A DNA stretch of 64,000 nucleotides, from positions 1-64,000 of the forward strand of contig CAJQUW010008763.1 in assembly GCA_907163375.1 (NCBI GenBank). The letters are read 5' to 3'. The notes below the pieces were generated by a model that was not told the DNA's origin, did no database searches, and was given only the letters and a program-made list of their open reading frames with translations. The stretch is from Prostheceraeus crozeri. Taxonomy: Eukaryota; Platyhelminthes; Polycladida; Euryleptidae. How positions within the stretch are numbered: the stretch's first letter is position 1; each line of letters opens with the position of its first letter. Both the position numbers and the translations under genes were made by a program. Below, piece after piece: positions 50,859 through 60,892 of the stretch.

Positions 50859-51389
50859 TTAAATCAGCCCTATAAATATGCGCTTCGATAAACCTGCTTG
50901 AGTTTGATTTGAAGGCATGCTCATTTGAGTGAAGCCGCTATTCTGTAAGATATACTGGATGTTCATTTCAGAACAGCATTCATTTGTTGTTCTTGCAACC
51001 GCAATACAATCGACCAATACATCGGCGAACCCTCTGTGATGCTGGGACGACCGCGCTGACCAATACACGAGCCTGAGCGTTTGAAGAAACCCGAGCCTGA
51101 CATAAAGTTGGTCCATTTGACCAAATTGTACCGCTTTCTCTGCATATTGCCCTCCGAAGCCGTACGGATTAAATTCAAGAGAAGAATGTCGTCTGGATGT
51201 TGCCATGTGGCACCCCACTTCGGCAATAGATCCAGTGAGAAATAGAACCGTTGAACGAAGCACTTCGAAAATGGTTAGACAGGAAGCTGGAAATCCATTT
51301 CGTAATAGGAGATGGAAGACAATTTTTTTTGCAACATTCAGTGATTTGAAAGTGGGGATGTCTATCAAATGCCTTCTATAGATCCGCAT
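50859..51389 (-). CDS. unrecognised 176-codon open frame inside a TMX3-like intron
   Basis: This is one of the longest open frames in the window that no known element explains. It lies on the minus strand within the 3.1-kb first recognised intron of the TMX3-like gene. The peptide has a hydrophobic stretch near residues 26-55 (FHLLLRNGF, then STVLFLTGSIAEVG) and an otherwise mixed composition (NPYGFGGQYAEKAVQFGQM). A second minus-strand frame overlaps it (50,963-51,226). I see no domain, splice border or repeat. It could be a fragment of an unknown transposon or a chance frame; local GC is a little higher than average, which favours long chance frames. Confidence 0.22.
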   Translation of the reverse strand: MRIYRRHLIDIPTFKSLNVAKKIVFHLLLRNGFPASCLTIFEVLRSTVLFLTGSIAEVGCHMATSRRHSSLEFNPYGFGGQYAEKAVQFGQMDQLYVRLGFLQTLRLVYWSARSSQHHRGFADVLVDCIAVARTTNECCSEMNIQYILQNSGFTQMSMPSNQTQAGLSKRIFIGLI

Positions 51390-51741
51390 TTAGAAGTCAG
51401 ACAGCTCCAGACTTCGAGTCCAAATGCTGAGGCAATGCCAAAACACTGGTTGTCCCAGATCCCGGTCTAAGAATATAAGCAGATTGGGATTGTCCAATAG
51501 AATTGGTAACAACCTGAAGTCAGGCCGCTGTCACACAGAATAAAGCGGCTTCCATCTTCCATGTCACTCGCCTTTTTGTACACTCTCCATAACATTCTCC
51601 ATAAGGCGTGATGAGACGATTTTCATCTGCCGTCCTCCTCCTTCCATCGTCCATCTTCCACGGACCGCAGTCTCACTAGGGAAATCCATTTCCGATTCAG
51701 TCAACGCTATTTTTACTATTGACCGTTGCTATGACTACTGT

Positions 51742-53220
51742 CTAAGCATTGAATTCAAAAATTTTCAGAATTTTCTCAATTTCATCATGAAATATATTCC
51801 AATTGCTGGCTACCGTATATGCTCTACTCAGCATTCCAATAACCAGACCCCGGTGCCACGCTCTTGGACAGTTTGCTTCAAAATTTAATAGCACATTTGT
51901 GAACGTTTCTTTTCTAAAGATGCTAGTTTCCAAATTATTCGTAATATTTTTGGATATTTTAACATCCAAAAATGCTATACTATTGCCTCCAATATCTACA
52001 GTAAATTTTAAATTTTTGTGTTGTCTATTTAAAAATTGGTGAAACCGTTCTACTTTCTTTATATCATCAAAAACGCAAATGCAATCATCTACATCTCTTG
52101 CGTAATAAAGTGGACTGCATTCTTCATTCATCCAATTTTGTTCCATATGTGAAAAAAATAGATTTGCGAGTGTAGGAGCAAGGGGGAACCCATACTTACA
52201 CCATCTATCTGCTTAGACATTTCGTCATTAAATAAAAATTGACCACTCGTGGCAAACAGGCACAGTTTTTTTAAATACATCCCTGCCAAACAAAGGCTTA
52301 TTAGTTGAATTCTTATCATAGACTAAATTAGCCGCCAGCTCAATTGTTTCATTTACAGGTATGTTCGTGAACAGTGATTCAACATCATAACTAATTAAAA
52401 TATGTTTGTCATGAAAAAGTTCTTGATTTTTATTAATTTCTTCTATCAAGTGAGGGGTAGAATTCAACATATGTTTCGAATTTATATGTGGTTTTATTAG
52501 ATTATCTAAAAATTTTGCCAAATTGTAACTTGCAGAGACAATAGTACTTATTATTGGTCTCATAGGTTTGTTATCTTTGTGACTTTCACAGTACCATAGA
52601 ACTTACCGGGCTCACTGCCAGAAGGACTAATAAACTTGTACGTTTTCTCATCAATATATCTACGCAGATACTTATAAATGTAACGATACAATCTGCCTTC
52701 CTCGGTTACTGTCGGATGTTTGCGAATGTCATCCTCATCATATTCAATTTTTTGGAATTTAGTTACGTCTTTTATCACTCATTTTTTTGTTGTACTCAAA
52801 TGAGTTGACTATCACCAATCCATTCCCCTTATCAAGGGAACACACTTTTATATCCTTGCGTTTCGCGATTGTTTCGGAAAATTTTCCAAAATTTTTTGGA
52901 AAATTGTTTCGAATTTTGTTAGCAGAAAAGTCAGTGGTACTGTCTAAGCTCTTCTCTTCCTCATCTTTGTCCTCGTCCGACATCGTGAACAAATAGCTGT
53001 TCACTGCTTCTCTTCGCAAATCACAGCTTCCTATATCTTCCCTTAGACGTCACTGCACGTTGTTCTATTTTTAGTACAGTCTCGCGGCTGATGCCTGATG
53101 GATTATGGAAATGAATTTTATCAGCCGCATAATTTCGTGCCTTATGTCCGATGGACGACGCCTCATGACTTTTCCTGTGTGACAGCTGCCTTAGTTGGCT
53201 ACCAGCCCTTCATCAAACAT
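51742..53220 (-). mobile_element. Penelope-like element: reverse transcriptase region
   Basis: Minus-strand frames carry in order the conserved blocks of a Penelope-like reverse transcriptase. KVCSLDKGNGLVIVN lies near 52,830-52,880 and GKFYGTVKVTK near 52,580-52,610. ISYDVESLFTNIPV (with the first catalytic Asp) lies near 52,350-52,400. YARDVDDCICVF (the DD active site) lies near 52,075-52,110, and FTVDIGGNSIAFLDVKIS and ANCPRAWHRGLVIGML follow down to 51,742. The order and spacing are typical. The copy is fragmented and no GIY-YIG endonuclease follows it, so it ends after the reverse transcriptase. A hammerhead-like remnant lies upstream at 53,194-53,217. The element is inserted antisense in an intron of the TMX3-like gene. 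Confidence 0.88.
53194..53217 (-). ncRNA. hammerhead-like remnant 5' of the Penelope-like reverse transcriptase
   Basis: On the minus strand TTGATGAAG is followed by GGCT, loop GGT, its complement AGCC, and AAC. This resembles the CUGAUGA - stem II - GAAAC core found in terminal repeats of Penelope-like elements, but with the GAAA shortened. The position upstream of the coding region fits such a terminal repeat. Confidence 0.4.
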
Positions 53221-53833
53221 TTTAGATATAGTGGGCAAAATGGATATTCGCAGGTAATCAGAGAAGGAGTCAAGGTAATTAGGTAAAGAGAGAGGTTTTG
53301 CATTTTGGAATGAGAGACATATTTGACAGCTTGAAGCAACGCTGAAAATTGAATGTTCATGCATAGGCATAGGACGGAGCAACAATGAACCCAATTATTT
53401 CGCTATTTCATCCATGACTGAGAAATAGACTTGAAAACCCAATTTTTGCGACAGCTTGAGAGATCTGATCATACAATAGGACATGCTGTGAAGACATTTA
53501 CTCGCTAATTATGCAGAAGAAAAATGATGAATATTCTATTGGCACATTCTGGTAGCTGAGACTCGGTTATTAATAGAAAGACATTTTTCAATAATCAAAA
53601 ACCGCATACCTGAGCATGAAATTCCTGTAACAACGTCTGTTAGGTATGCGGATGGGAATGAAACCTCTTCGTCCTGCTCTCAATAAAAAAGTCATTTCTA
53701 TGGTGATACCAAATTCCAACCTTGATGTATTGTGATTCTACATGTAGATTATGTCAGAGATAAGTAATGTGCGTCAACTCTATGCTGAGTATAATTTCTC
53801 GGTGAAAAGTATTGAGTCATTCTCTTGTTGTAG

Positions 53834-53997
53834 TTCTACGCGCCATGGTGTGGCCACTGTCGAAAGATGGAACCAGCTTACAAGGATGCTGCAGTACGAC
53901 TGCTTGGTTCTGAGATTCGAGTTGGTCGAGTCGATGCCACTCAATTTATTGATGTGGCAGCGCATTTTGAAGTTCGAGGATATCCGACAATCAAATA
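53834..53997 (+). CDS. TMX3: TMX3-like protein disulfide isomerase, active-site exon
   Basis: The exon lies between the acceptor CTCTTGTTGTAG (ending 53,833) and the donor GTGAGT (53,998-54,003). It encodes 54 residues plus two bases of a Tyr codon. It opens with [20 protein letters not shown] is the redox-active cysteine pair of protein disulfide isomerases, and WCGHC begins helix 2 of the fold. Further on come VGRVDAT (the buried Asp strand) and [11 protein letters not shown], containing the cis-proline beside the active site. [12 protein letters not shown] and [11 protein letters not shown] are closer to TMX3 ([23 protein letters not shown] in the human protein) than to classical PDIA1, PDIA3 or PDIA6. 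There are no stops or frameshifts, so this is a living host gene. The transmembrane and tail regions lie beyond the window. Confidence 0.9.
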
Positions 53998-54003
53998 GTG
54001 AGT

Positions 54004-54679
54004 CACGTTTCTCATGATCATCTGATAAGACAAAGATTTTGAATTGAAAATTTAGATCAGTTCAGCGCGACAGAAAATCACAAATTTCGTAAATTTTTTA
54101 ACTTATCCGATGGTACTATCGGATACAAACATATATAGGCAGTGTGTGCATGAAGAAGAAGCGGAAATGATAAATTGTAATACCATTGATGAAGATTTTT
54201 CAAATAGCGGATGAACCGAGAAAATATGATTTATATCATGAAATACTTTCTATCCTTTATGCAACTTGTTTCGCACAGAGTCCGTCACGCAACGTCTGGC
54301 TAAACTGAACCTGAACAATTAATGTTGTGATTGCATCAAATTTTGAAAATTCATGCCCTTAGTATTAAAAGTTGTTGCAACGGGGGTTTGAACAATCCTC
54401 TTATGTAATTGTACACCTGAATGTGTGACAAAAGCAGTTCACTTGCTTACAGAAAATGCAAGCATACTACATATAAATTGTGCATCACCTTCATAAGCCC
54501 ACCATTTTACTGGTCCTCCATGTGCTCCATTTAGAGAAGTATATTTGCTAAACTATTTGATATCTGCAAGGTTGCCGCGTGTTTTCATGGATGTACGTAC
54601 ATGAATTGTACTCTAATTTTCAGTTGTCTTGTTCAGAATTTATAAATTATCTTTCAGCTTTACCAACGGAAATGAAAAT
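54004..54679. other. start of the 6.3-kb TMX3-like intron, nothing recognised
   Basis: AT-rich intron sequence with only short frames between the donor at 53,998 and the first Penelope-like fragment. Confidence 0.5.
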
Positions 54680-55400
54680 GAACATTGTGAAAAATGAAGG
54701 AAAATTATGACTTGAACGTTGCTTAGATAATCAACAAAAGAAACAAAGTGAACGCGAATTTGAAAATATTTTACAACTAAATGATTATCCTCATAATTTT
54801 ATGAGTCGCAGAGTGCCTAAAGTCTCACACATGCGCAAGAAAGTGCAACATAAGATCGAATTCTTTTACTGCCATATCTCATATACTTCAGATAGTGTTA
54901 ATTTCAAAATCAAACCAATCTTTCAAAAATTAGAATTGCCTGTCCGACTTCATCATCAATCTAATACTTTACAGATGATGTTACAAAAACCCAAAAAGTG
55001 AAACGGTGTACTTCCATCAATTGCAGAAATCCAAATAAGAACATACGCCTTAGTGAATTAGTAATTAGTAAAATTGAATGTAAAAATTGTAAACAGTTTT
55101 ACATAGGAAGCACAGTCACACTTCTGCACACGCGAATCAAAGAACATTTTACTCACCATCATTCCTCAGTTTACAAACACCTCCAATTGTGTAAATCCGA
55201 TATTGATGTAGCAGTGATTGACAAAGATATCAATGCCATCAACTTACGCCTTCGAGAATCTGTGCTAATAAAAAGACTATGTTCTACATTAAATAACAGG
55301 GAGGAATGCACAGAATATCAATCACTGATTTTTGAATTTTGATGTCTTCCTTTTCAACATTGTATCTGCTCGATAAGGCCGTCTTAACGGTGAAAATTTG
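54680..55400 (+). mobile_element. Penelope-like element: reverse transcriptase end and GIY-YIG endonuclease
   Basis: Plus-strand frames at 54,801-55,001 and 54,998-55,342 carry the end of the reverse transcriptase and linker (LNDYPHNFMSRR, ISYTSDSVNFKIKPIF, LHHQSNTL). A GIY-YIG domain follows with CKNCKQFYIGSTVTLLHTRI, the conserved His in KEHFTHHHSS, and LRLRESVLIKRL carrying the catalytic Glu. The layout is the canonical Penelope-like C terminus. The 5' part is missing. The 3' UTR has a hairpin GCCGT-CTTA-ACGGT followed by GAAAA (55,378-55,395), preceded by CTCGATAAG, which again resembles a hammerhead core. The fragment is sense-oriented inside an intron of the TMX3-like gene. Confidence 0.85.
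55367..55396 (+). ncRNA. hammerhead-like hairpin, Penelope-like 3' UTR
   Basis: CTCGATAAG, then GCCGT / ACGGT (five pairs including one G-U) closed by CTTA, then GAAAA. This matches CUGANRA - stem II - GAAA with one extra base in the first block. It is likely inactive. Confidence 0.35.
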
Positions 55401-56039
55401 CAATAAAAGATTACTTTGCCACACTTTATTTCAGCAGTTTGTCTTAAAACCTTTAAATAAATATAACAAATGCTGCTTAAAATAAATTACAACATCTTAC
55501 TGACATACTGTGACAGCGGAATAGCTTAATCAAGCGATTTTGTTGTTGCCTTATTTAACCTAAATATATCTTGAGTTGTTAACGATGCGAAGATAGTTCT
55601 ATCACAACTGAGTTGCATATTTTGCCTTGTTTTGTCTGATAACTCTGATATTGTTCTCTGAAATCGAAAACGAATTAAGCAGTATATGTCTCTAGAAACC
55701 AACTTTGAAAAAAATCTACGTTCACTTGCTTGATCACATTTTTGCAATAGTGTTTATGCATATTGTAGTAAAAACGTGTTATGCATATTATTGATGTTAT
55801 ATCATTGTTTCGTGTAAATGCATCATCATGAAGTGCAAATTGTTGATAAGACATTTTTGTAAAAGATTTTCAATAACTTAACAATTTAGCAAAGTAGTCA
55901 ATTATTATTCGGAATCATGGTGGGAGTCCACTAAAGATTATGATGGCAATCATATTAACAATTTACGACCTTAAAAAATGATTCCCCTTTAAAAGGATTC
56001 CGATACGCTCTCTGAAGGATATATTGCCGCTCTTCTTCA
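55401..56039. other. intron spacer between two Penelope-like fragments
   Basis: AT-rich intron sequence with no recognised exon. The first part may be further 3' UTR of the fragment to its left. Confidence 0.4.
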
Positions 56040-56370
56040 TATCAAATGTAATTTATCAATTTCATTGTACCTGTGGAAGCAAGCACGTTGGGACGGCGGT
56101 AAGATGTCTGAATGAGAGTTTCAGAACACCTTCCAAAGTGGTTAGCCAACCCTTTAAAGTGTCCACCATGGTCCACTGCAATTCCAGTTAGCAGTATCAC
56201 AAGACATTTGCAAGTCCGTAACAACGAAAGACAAACTGCTTTGAATAATTTTAGCATTAAGTACCACATCAGCAACAAACACACATTAGGAATCACAGAG
56301 TCTTTCAATATTTAATCCTGACTTGTGTTCGCAAAAAGATTTTATTTCCACCCTTTACTTACATTGGTAG
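56040..56370 (+). mobile_element. second Penelope-like GIY-YIG fragment in the same intron
   Basis: The plus strand encodes a different Penelope-like C terminus: NERVSEHLPKWL-like sequence (MRVSEHLPKWLANPLKCPP), IPVSSITRHLQVRNNERQ, NNFSIKYHISNKHTL, ITESFNI and PDLCSQKDFISTL, ending at TAG (56,368-56,370). The conserved order EHLPKWL - SSITRHL - FSI - ITES.NI is known from one branch of Penelope-like endonucleases. The residues before it (around 56,060-56,110) belong to the Cys/GRT block in a decayed state. It is a distinct family from the fragment at 54,680. It is 5'-truncated and dead. Confidence 0.75.
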
Positions 56371-57869
56371 CTTTAGTCTCTGTTTTGTTTCTTCTAATAT
56401 CTAGGTTATTTTCTCAATTGTTATTTGTTCATATCTCTTAAGTCTACTAGATTATAGGTTTGCATGCTCTCAATTTTATTCATAGATTCATTACTGTAGA
56501 AGTATATGATTTCAGATTTTGCATTTTATAGTCAGTCCATGTTTGCACTTGAATAATAGTGGACGAAATGCATTGTGCAAGAATTAGTTTTTAATTTTAT
56601 CAAAATGAATTTAGTGGCTATGTTTATTTATCAATTTACGACTTGTTTGTCAGCTAAGCTACGATTAATTTGGTTTCTTTTTTAAAGGCACAGTACCATA
56701 ATACAAGGTCTTTATAGAAGCTGATGTATATGCTGCGTCGCAGAATCGACAGGAAATTTGGAGTCGGAGCATTTCTAAAATGTGACGTCTCCGCGGCCCT
56801 GCTTACTGCTCTACATAAGCCAACAAGAATAATGCACTCGAAATGTCCAGGAAGTTTAGAAAGAGATGCGTCGCAACCACAGAATTAGATTCATCTGCGC
56901 GCGCTTCGGTTTCCTAGAAAGGAAGAGTTATATGGTACCCTAATATCGAAATGGCACATCACAGAATTAGACAACTTGCTCCTTCTCGAATGGATAATTC
57001 GTGTATCTCTTGCTATTGGAAATGGCAAACAATACCTAAGCTGTCAGCAGAGGACACCAGAGCCAGTGAGAGATGCGTGCGTGCTGTGATATCACTTCGC
57101 ACACACCAAAACGCACATCCCTGTTTTGGTTAATATTCGATTGCATGCACTATACAGTGAGAAATGCCGAGGAGAGGATGGTGAAAACCTCAAGTGAACT
57201 AATTTTCGAACGCCTGCTACTTTTTTTGATAATGATCGGAAGGGCCAACATTATGGAGAAAACTTGTGCGCAATGATTTGAATTCTTCGAGTCTGAAGGA
57301 ATTGTGGCAATCCCAGTGTCGCCATTCTGCTGTTTTGATAAATCATTTTAGTCATTATAAATAAATACAATATACACGTTTTCATAAATGATTACTAACG
57401 TAACTAATGTAACGTTAACAGCTACTTTTTGAACACAGCCAAGTTTTAGAATACAAGTACGTTCTCTCCGAAGACTGTATTAGGAATTATCTCTTTTTGA
57501 GTCACACAAAGGAGAGAGTTTATCATCAAGGTGATATCAAGCTGACGTGGCTTTCCTGAACTGCTCCTAGCTCATCAGTGCGAAGAGATAAATCTGAACA
57601 TGATGAGATTGTCATAATTGTGGGCGTGTCAACTTAAGTCACCATTCTTTCGGAAGCTGTGCATTGAAGGAATCTGATAACCTTAGCTACTTAGTGGATG
57701 TCGTCGTCCTTAGTGTGATAGGATTTTCCACATCATGATTTCTTTCAAACAAGCATCATTTAGGGATATGCAGCGCAGTGAAGTTATGTGGTATTGACAC
57801 TGGCTTTCTCAGTAATCAAAAGAATAGTCTTATTTTTATTTAAATATTTAAAAAATATATTAAATAATG
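56371..57869. other. intron sequence, no gene recognised
   Basis: AT-rich intron. A GC-richer patch at 56,690-57,140 begins near AGTACCATAATAC and has GGTACC again at 56,934; the two could be decayed inverted ends of a small DNA transposon, but the match is weak. Open frames there show no domain. Confidence 0.35.
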
Positions 57870-58058
57870 AAGTTTTTACGTCACTATTCTTTCCATACTG
57901 TGACTTGGACGGTGCTGACATAGTCAGAATTTTAGCTGGAGCGTTTGGTTGTTTTAGTTCGAATGCCTTTCCTACCGACTTCCAATGACATTTTCGGGGC
58001 TCGACCTCTGGATCAAAAGATCGCTATGCCAAGCACTAAACCACTGTGCCACGGAGGC
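57870..58058 (-). mobile_element. tRNA-derived SINE, copy 2
   Basis: The minus strand begins GCCTCCGTGGCACAGTGG and continues with the same head and body as the SINE at 33,671-33,861, ending near GTGACGTAAAAACT in an AT-rich tail. The tRNA-like head keeps a good A box (TGGCACAGTGG) and a near-consensus B box (GGTCGAGCCCC) about 35 bp apart. It is better preserved than copy 1. Two copies sharing defined ends 24 kb apart on opposite strands prove dispersal. It lies antisense in the 6.3-kb TMX3-like intron. Confidence 0.82.
57996..58051 (-). promoter_or_regulatory. Pol III A box and B box of SINE copy 2
   Basis: On the minus strand TGGCACAGTGG (58,041-58,051) matches the A box consensus TRGCNNAGTGG exactly. 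GGTCGAGCCCC (57,996-58,006) matches the B box GGTTCGANTCC with a one-base shortening. Confidence 0.7.
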
Positions 58059-59407
58059 AATTTAAAAAATATAAAAAAAGAAATTTTTTATTCAAATGCT
58101 TCAAAAGCTTATTCTCATCCTGGACATTATTGACATCTGTTATCTGTCCGTGCATTCATTCTGTTACCCTTGATGAAGAATGCCGAAATATTGGGTATTA
58201 CAAAAAAATCTTTTAACTCCTGGATAAAGCAAGTATCAATTGAAAATATTATAAACATATACCAAGATTGTCCCACAAGACCTTATGTATAATACCGTAT
58301 ACCTACTTTGAACATCATTTAATTATTATGAAGACAACTTTCCAATTTTTCATGAGTCCTGTTAAATTCGAAAAAAGGAGAGGCTGATAGTATATCTATT
58401 TCATTGTTATAATCTCAGCGATGATGCAGCTGAAATTCATGTTTCTGTTGTTACAGATTTCCGCGCGGGTTTTCCATTCTAAAATTCATTTTTCGCTACC
58501 ACTGAGCGATGTGATAGACTGCTTGTCGCTGTTAAGTGAAATATACTTCGGAAGGGAATTACAATATAAAGAAACTGATTACTAAATACATTGAATTCAC
58601 TCCCTTTTTCACAGGTAGATTTTGTTCTGCCACATCACAGCTAACTTGATGTACCCAGAGATAAATGCTCCTTGTCTGCGTATTTCGGTATAGAGATGAG
58701 ATTAATCAACACTGGTGTTCACGATCAGAGCAGAAGATCAATTTTCAATTGAACGTAATGCAAATTCAAGCCTGAATTCTGACGAAGCTGAAGGTTGACA
58801 CCACATTAAACGTGCACAGGCAGTAAGTTTTAATTGTGAAGAGTCGAACGATGTGAATAATATTTCCATTTGATGAATTTTTCACCGAGAAACATTGAGT
58901 CAAAGCTATGTTTCAGTGGGCGATGTTCAATCTTCAATGTGAACGTTGAAATTCGTGGGTTCTGTAATAAAAGAGTTCTTTTTGCAATGCGCGCGCTTGG
59001 CCTAGCACACAAGCCAAAGAGGAGACGAATATCTATGTCAATCTCAACCGCCTGCTACTATTGCATGCAATGGCTGGGATAGAATTATGTATGCTCTAGG
59101 CTAACCTGGTTTTTGCTTGCAATATCCATTAATATTTCAGGGAGAGCTGTTGAACCCATAGAAATAGAAGTTCTGTTTCTATGGTTTAACCATTGAGATA
59201 AATCTGTCAGGGAAGTTGATGGTCAAGTCTGTGGACGGACATGTCTTTCATTGACGAATTCTTTTTATCTCTTTCATTCATGGAATGTTCGATCATGAGC
59301 TATTTGACATAACATTCACTGGACACATGTAAACCGTTTTCTACTTTTTTTCGAAGAGGCTTATTTTCGTAATTAATAGTTGATTGTATCAATTTTATTA
59401 AAGAATG
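58059..59407. other. intron sequence with one hammerhead-like remnant
   Basis: Mostly unremarkable AT-rich intron. At 58,168-58,195 the plus strand reads CCTTGATGAAG, AATGCC, GAAATATTGGG, flanked by complementary TACCC and GGGTA. It resembles the terminal-repeat motif of Penelope-like elements, but no coding part of such an element adjoins it. Confidence 0.4.
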
Positions 59408-59712
59408 TTTATAGTAATTTCTATTGATCTTGTAAGGAAAGAATTTGATATCATATTACTTTAAAATTAATGAAATATTGTTATTTTTTAGTCTTTCAAC
59501 GCACAAAAGTTAATTGATTAATTGCATCAAAATATATTTTGCCGATCTGACCTTGTCAATTTAGATAGCCAAGAAATTTACAAGGCCAGATCGGCGAAAG
59601 ATATTTCGATGCAATTAGAAAATTAATTTTTGTGCGTTGAAAGACTGAAAATGACATTATTTCATTAATCTCAAAAGATTATGATATCAAAGAATCATTT
59701 ATCACTATAATT
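59408..59712. repeat. long palindromic (foldback) element, about 300 bp
   Basis: The sequence from 59,408 to about 59,571 is the imperfect reverse complement of 59,580-59,712, with a loop of about 10 bases near TAGATAGCCA. Matching blocks include TTTGATATCATA, ATTAATGAAATA, TCTTTCAACGCACAAAA, GCATC.AAATAT and CGATCTG.CCTTGT. Such structures are typical of foldback MITE-type DNA transposons. No coding capacity. A related half-copy lies at 60,518-60,580. Confidence 0.85.
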
Positions 59713-60267
59713 TTATTTGTTGTGTATAGAATATTAATTTTTTCTATGCGCCCGTTTGTTTCAATGTAAAATATCAAACATCTTCGCTTCTAGTTTTCCA
59801 GGTGTTTGTCTGATATCCGGAGCAATAGTAGTTTAATAATGATGTTTACATTGAATGGTGTCTTTTAGAAAGAAAATCTGCTGCCCATGTATTGCAACAA
59901 GTTATATGTACAGTGCACGTAGTCTATCTAAGAGTATAGTGTGCTCCTTTGTACCAGATATTATAATTTTACAAGATTAAGATGTCCACAGTTCTGTAAT
60001 AAGTTTAAATACTGGAATTTACTAAGATTTATTGGATTAGATCATGCTTTTGATTAACCAGCCTACCTTTCTGAAGGGTTTTGTGGTCATTGCGAATTAC
60101 AAAAAAAGTAAATAATTCGATAGAAATTTTCCCTATCTTTTACGTAGATTGTATATCCTCATCGTCAATCTCCATTTTATCATCAAGCTGAGTCGGCAAT
60201 TATGATAGCTTTCACTAACTTTCATTGATAAGCCATAATATAGGCAACTACTCAATTTTACTTTCAG

Positions 60268-60348
60268 TATTAACGGAGACCGTCAGTTTACACATTATGG
60301 TGATCGAAGTGCTGAAGGAATTGTCAAGTTCGCACGACGAGCTCATCG
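60268..60348 (+). CDS. TMX3: TMX3-like protein disulfide isomerase, end of first thioredoxin domain
   Basis: The exon lies between the acceptor TTTTACTTTCAG (ending 60,267) and the donor GTAAGA (60,349-60,354). Its first base completes the Tyr codon begun by the exon ending at 53,997. It then encodes INGDRQFTHYGDRSAEGIVKFARRAHR. This is the standard end of a protein disulfide isomerase thioredoxin fold: a beta hairpin with GD, then Y.G.R, then the last helix (IV.FA.R). The exact phase match across a 6,270-bp intron, with no stop in any of the three exons, is strong evidence for the gene model. It ends in phase 2 with CG, so the next residue is Arg. The following exon was not found before the window ends. 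Confidence 0.88.
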
Positions 60349-60517
60349 GTAAGACATTTGCTCATTTTTCTTTGGATTTTAGATAAAGAATTCAATTACA
60401 GACGACAGATGAGAGAAAATAGTACTTCCATTAACGGATGTGTGCTTTTTGTTGCATGATACTTTGGAGCTTTATTTTTATACCATAAAATTACCGAAAT
60501 AGTATATGTATTGTTAA
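60349..60517. other. intron start after the last recognised TMX3-like exon
   Basis: Short AT-rich intron stretch with nothing recognised. Confidence 0.5.
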
Positions 60518-60580
60518 GTCTTCAGGCGCACAAAAATTAATCACATTCAAAATTTATCTCACCGGTTCGGATTTTTCAAT
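60518..60580. repeat. half-copy of the foldback element at 59,408
   Basis: GTCTTCAGGCGCACAAAAATT and the following AAAATTTATCTCACCGG align with one arm of the palindrome (GTCTTTCAACGCACAAAAGTT, then AAAATATATTTTGCCGA at 59,491-59,540). Only one arm is present, so this is a truncated relative. Confidence 0.55.
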
Positions 60581-60892
60581 TGAGATAGAAATTTTCTATT
60601 TTGTGCTTTATGAAGATGATTGCTACCTCAAATAATTGGGCCACGCCGTCAAAGTATGTTCCTATTATTATGATTATTTCTATTTAATATGATTTCCTTT
60701 AGTGTACCGCAAAAGCAAATATGAAATGAGGCCGAATTCATGCTGGACTTCTATTTATATTCACGAGACATGTTTCGCCAGTTGTCGGTCAGGAAAGAGG
60801 CAGGAATTTATACTTAAGTGCGTGAAACGGAATATGATGATGTCGATGACGTTGAGGCATCAAAATCACGTTTTTCAAAAGAAAGTGAAATT

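Noticed and set aside
53751-54017. 88-codon plus-strand frame over the TMX3-like exon
   Set aside because: It is out of frame with the thioredoxin sequence, which is flanked by proper splice sites and joins in phase to both neighbours.
56687-56945. Small DNA transposon with GTACCATA-type inverted ends
   Set aside because: Only about 10 bases match and the ends are not flush; too weak to call.
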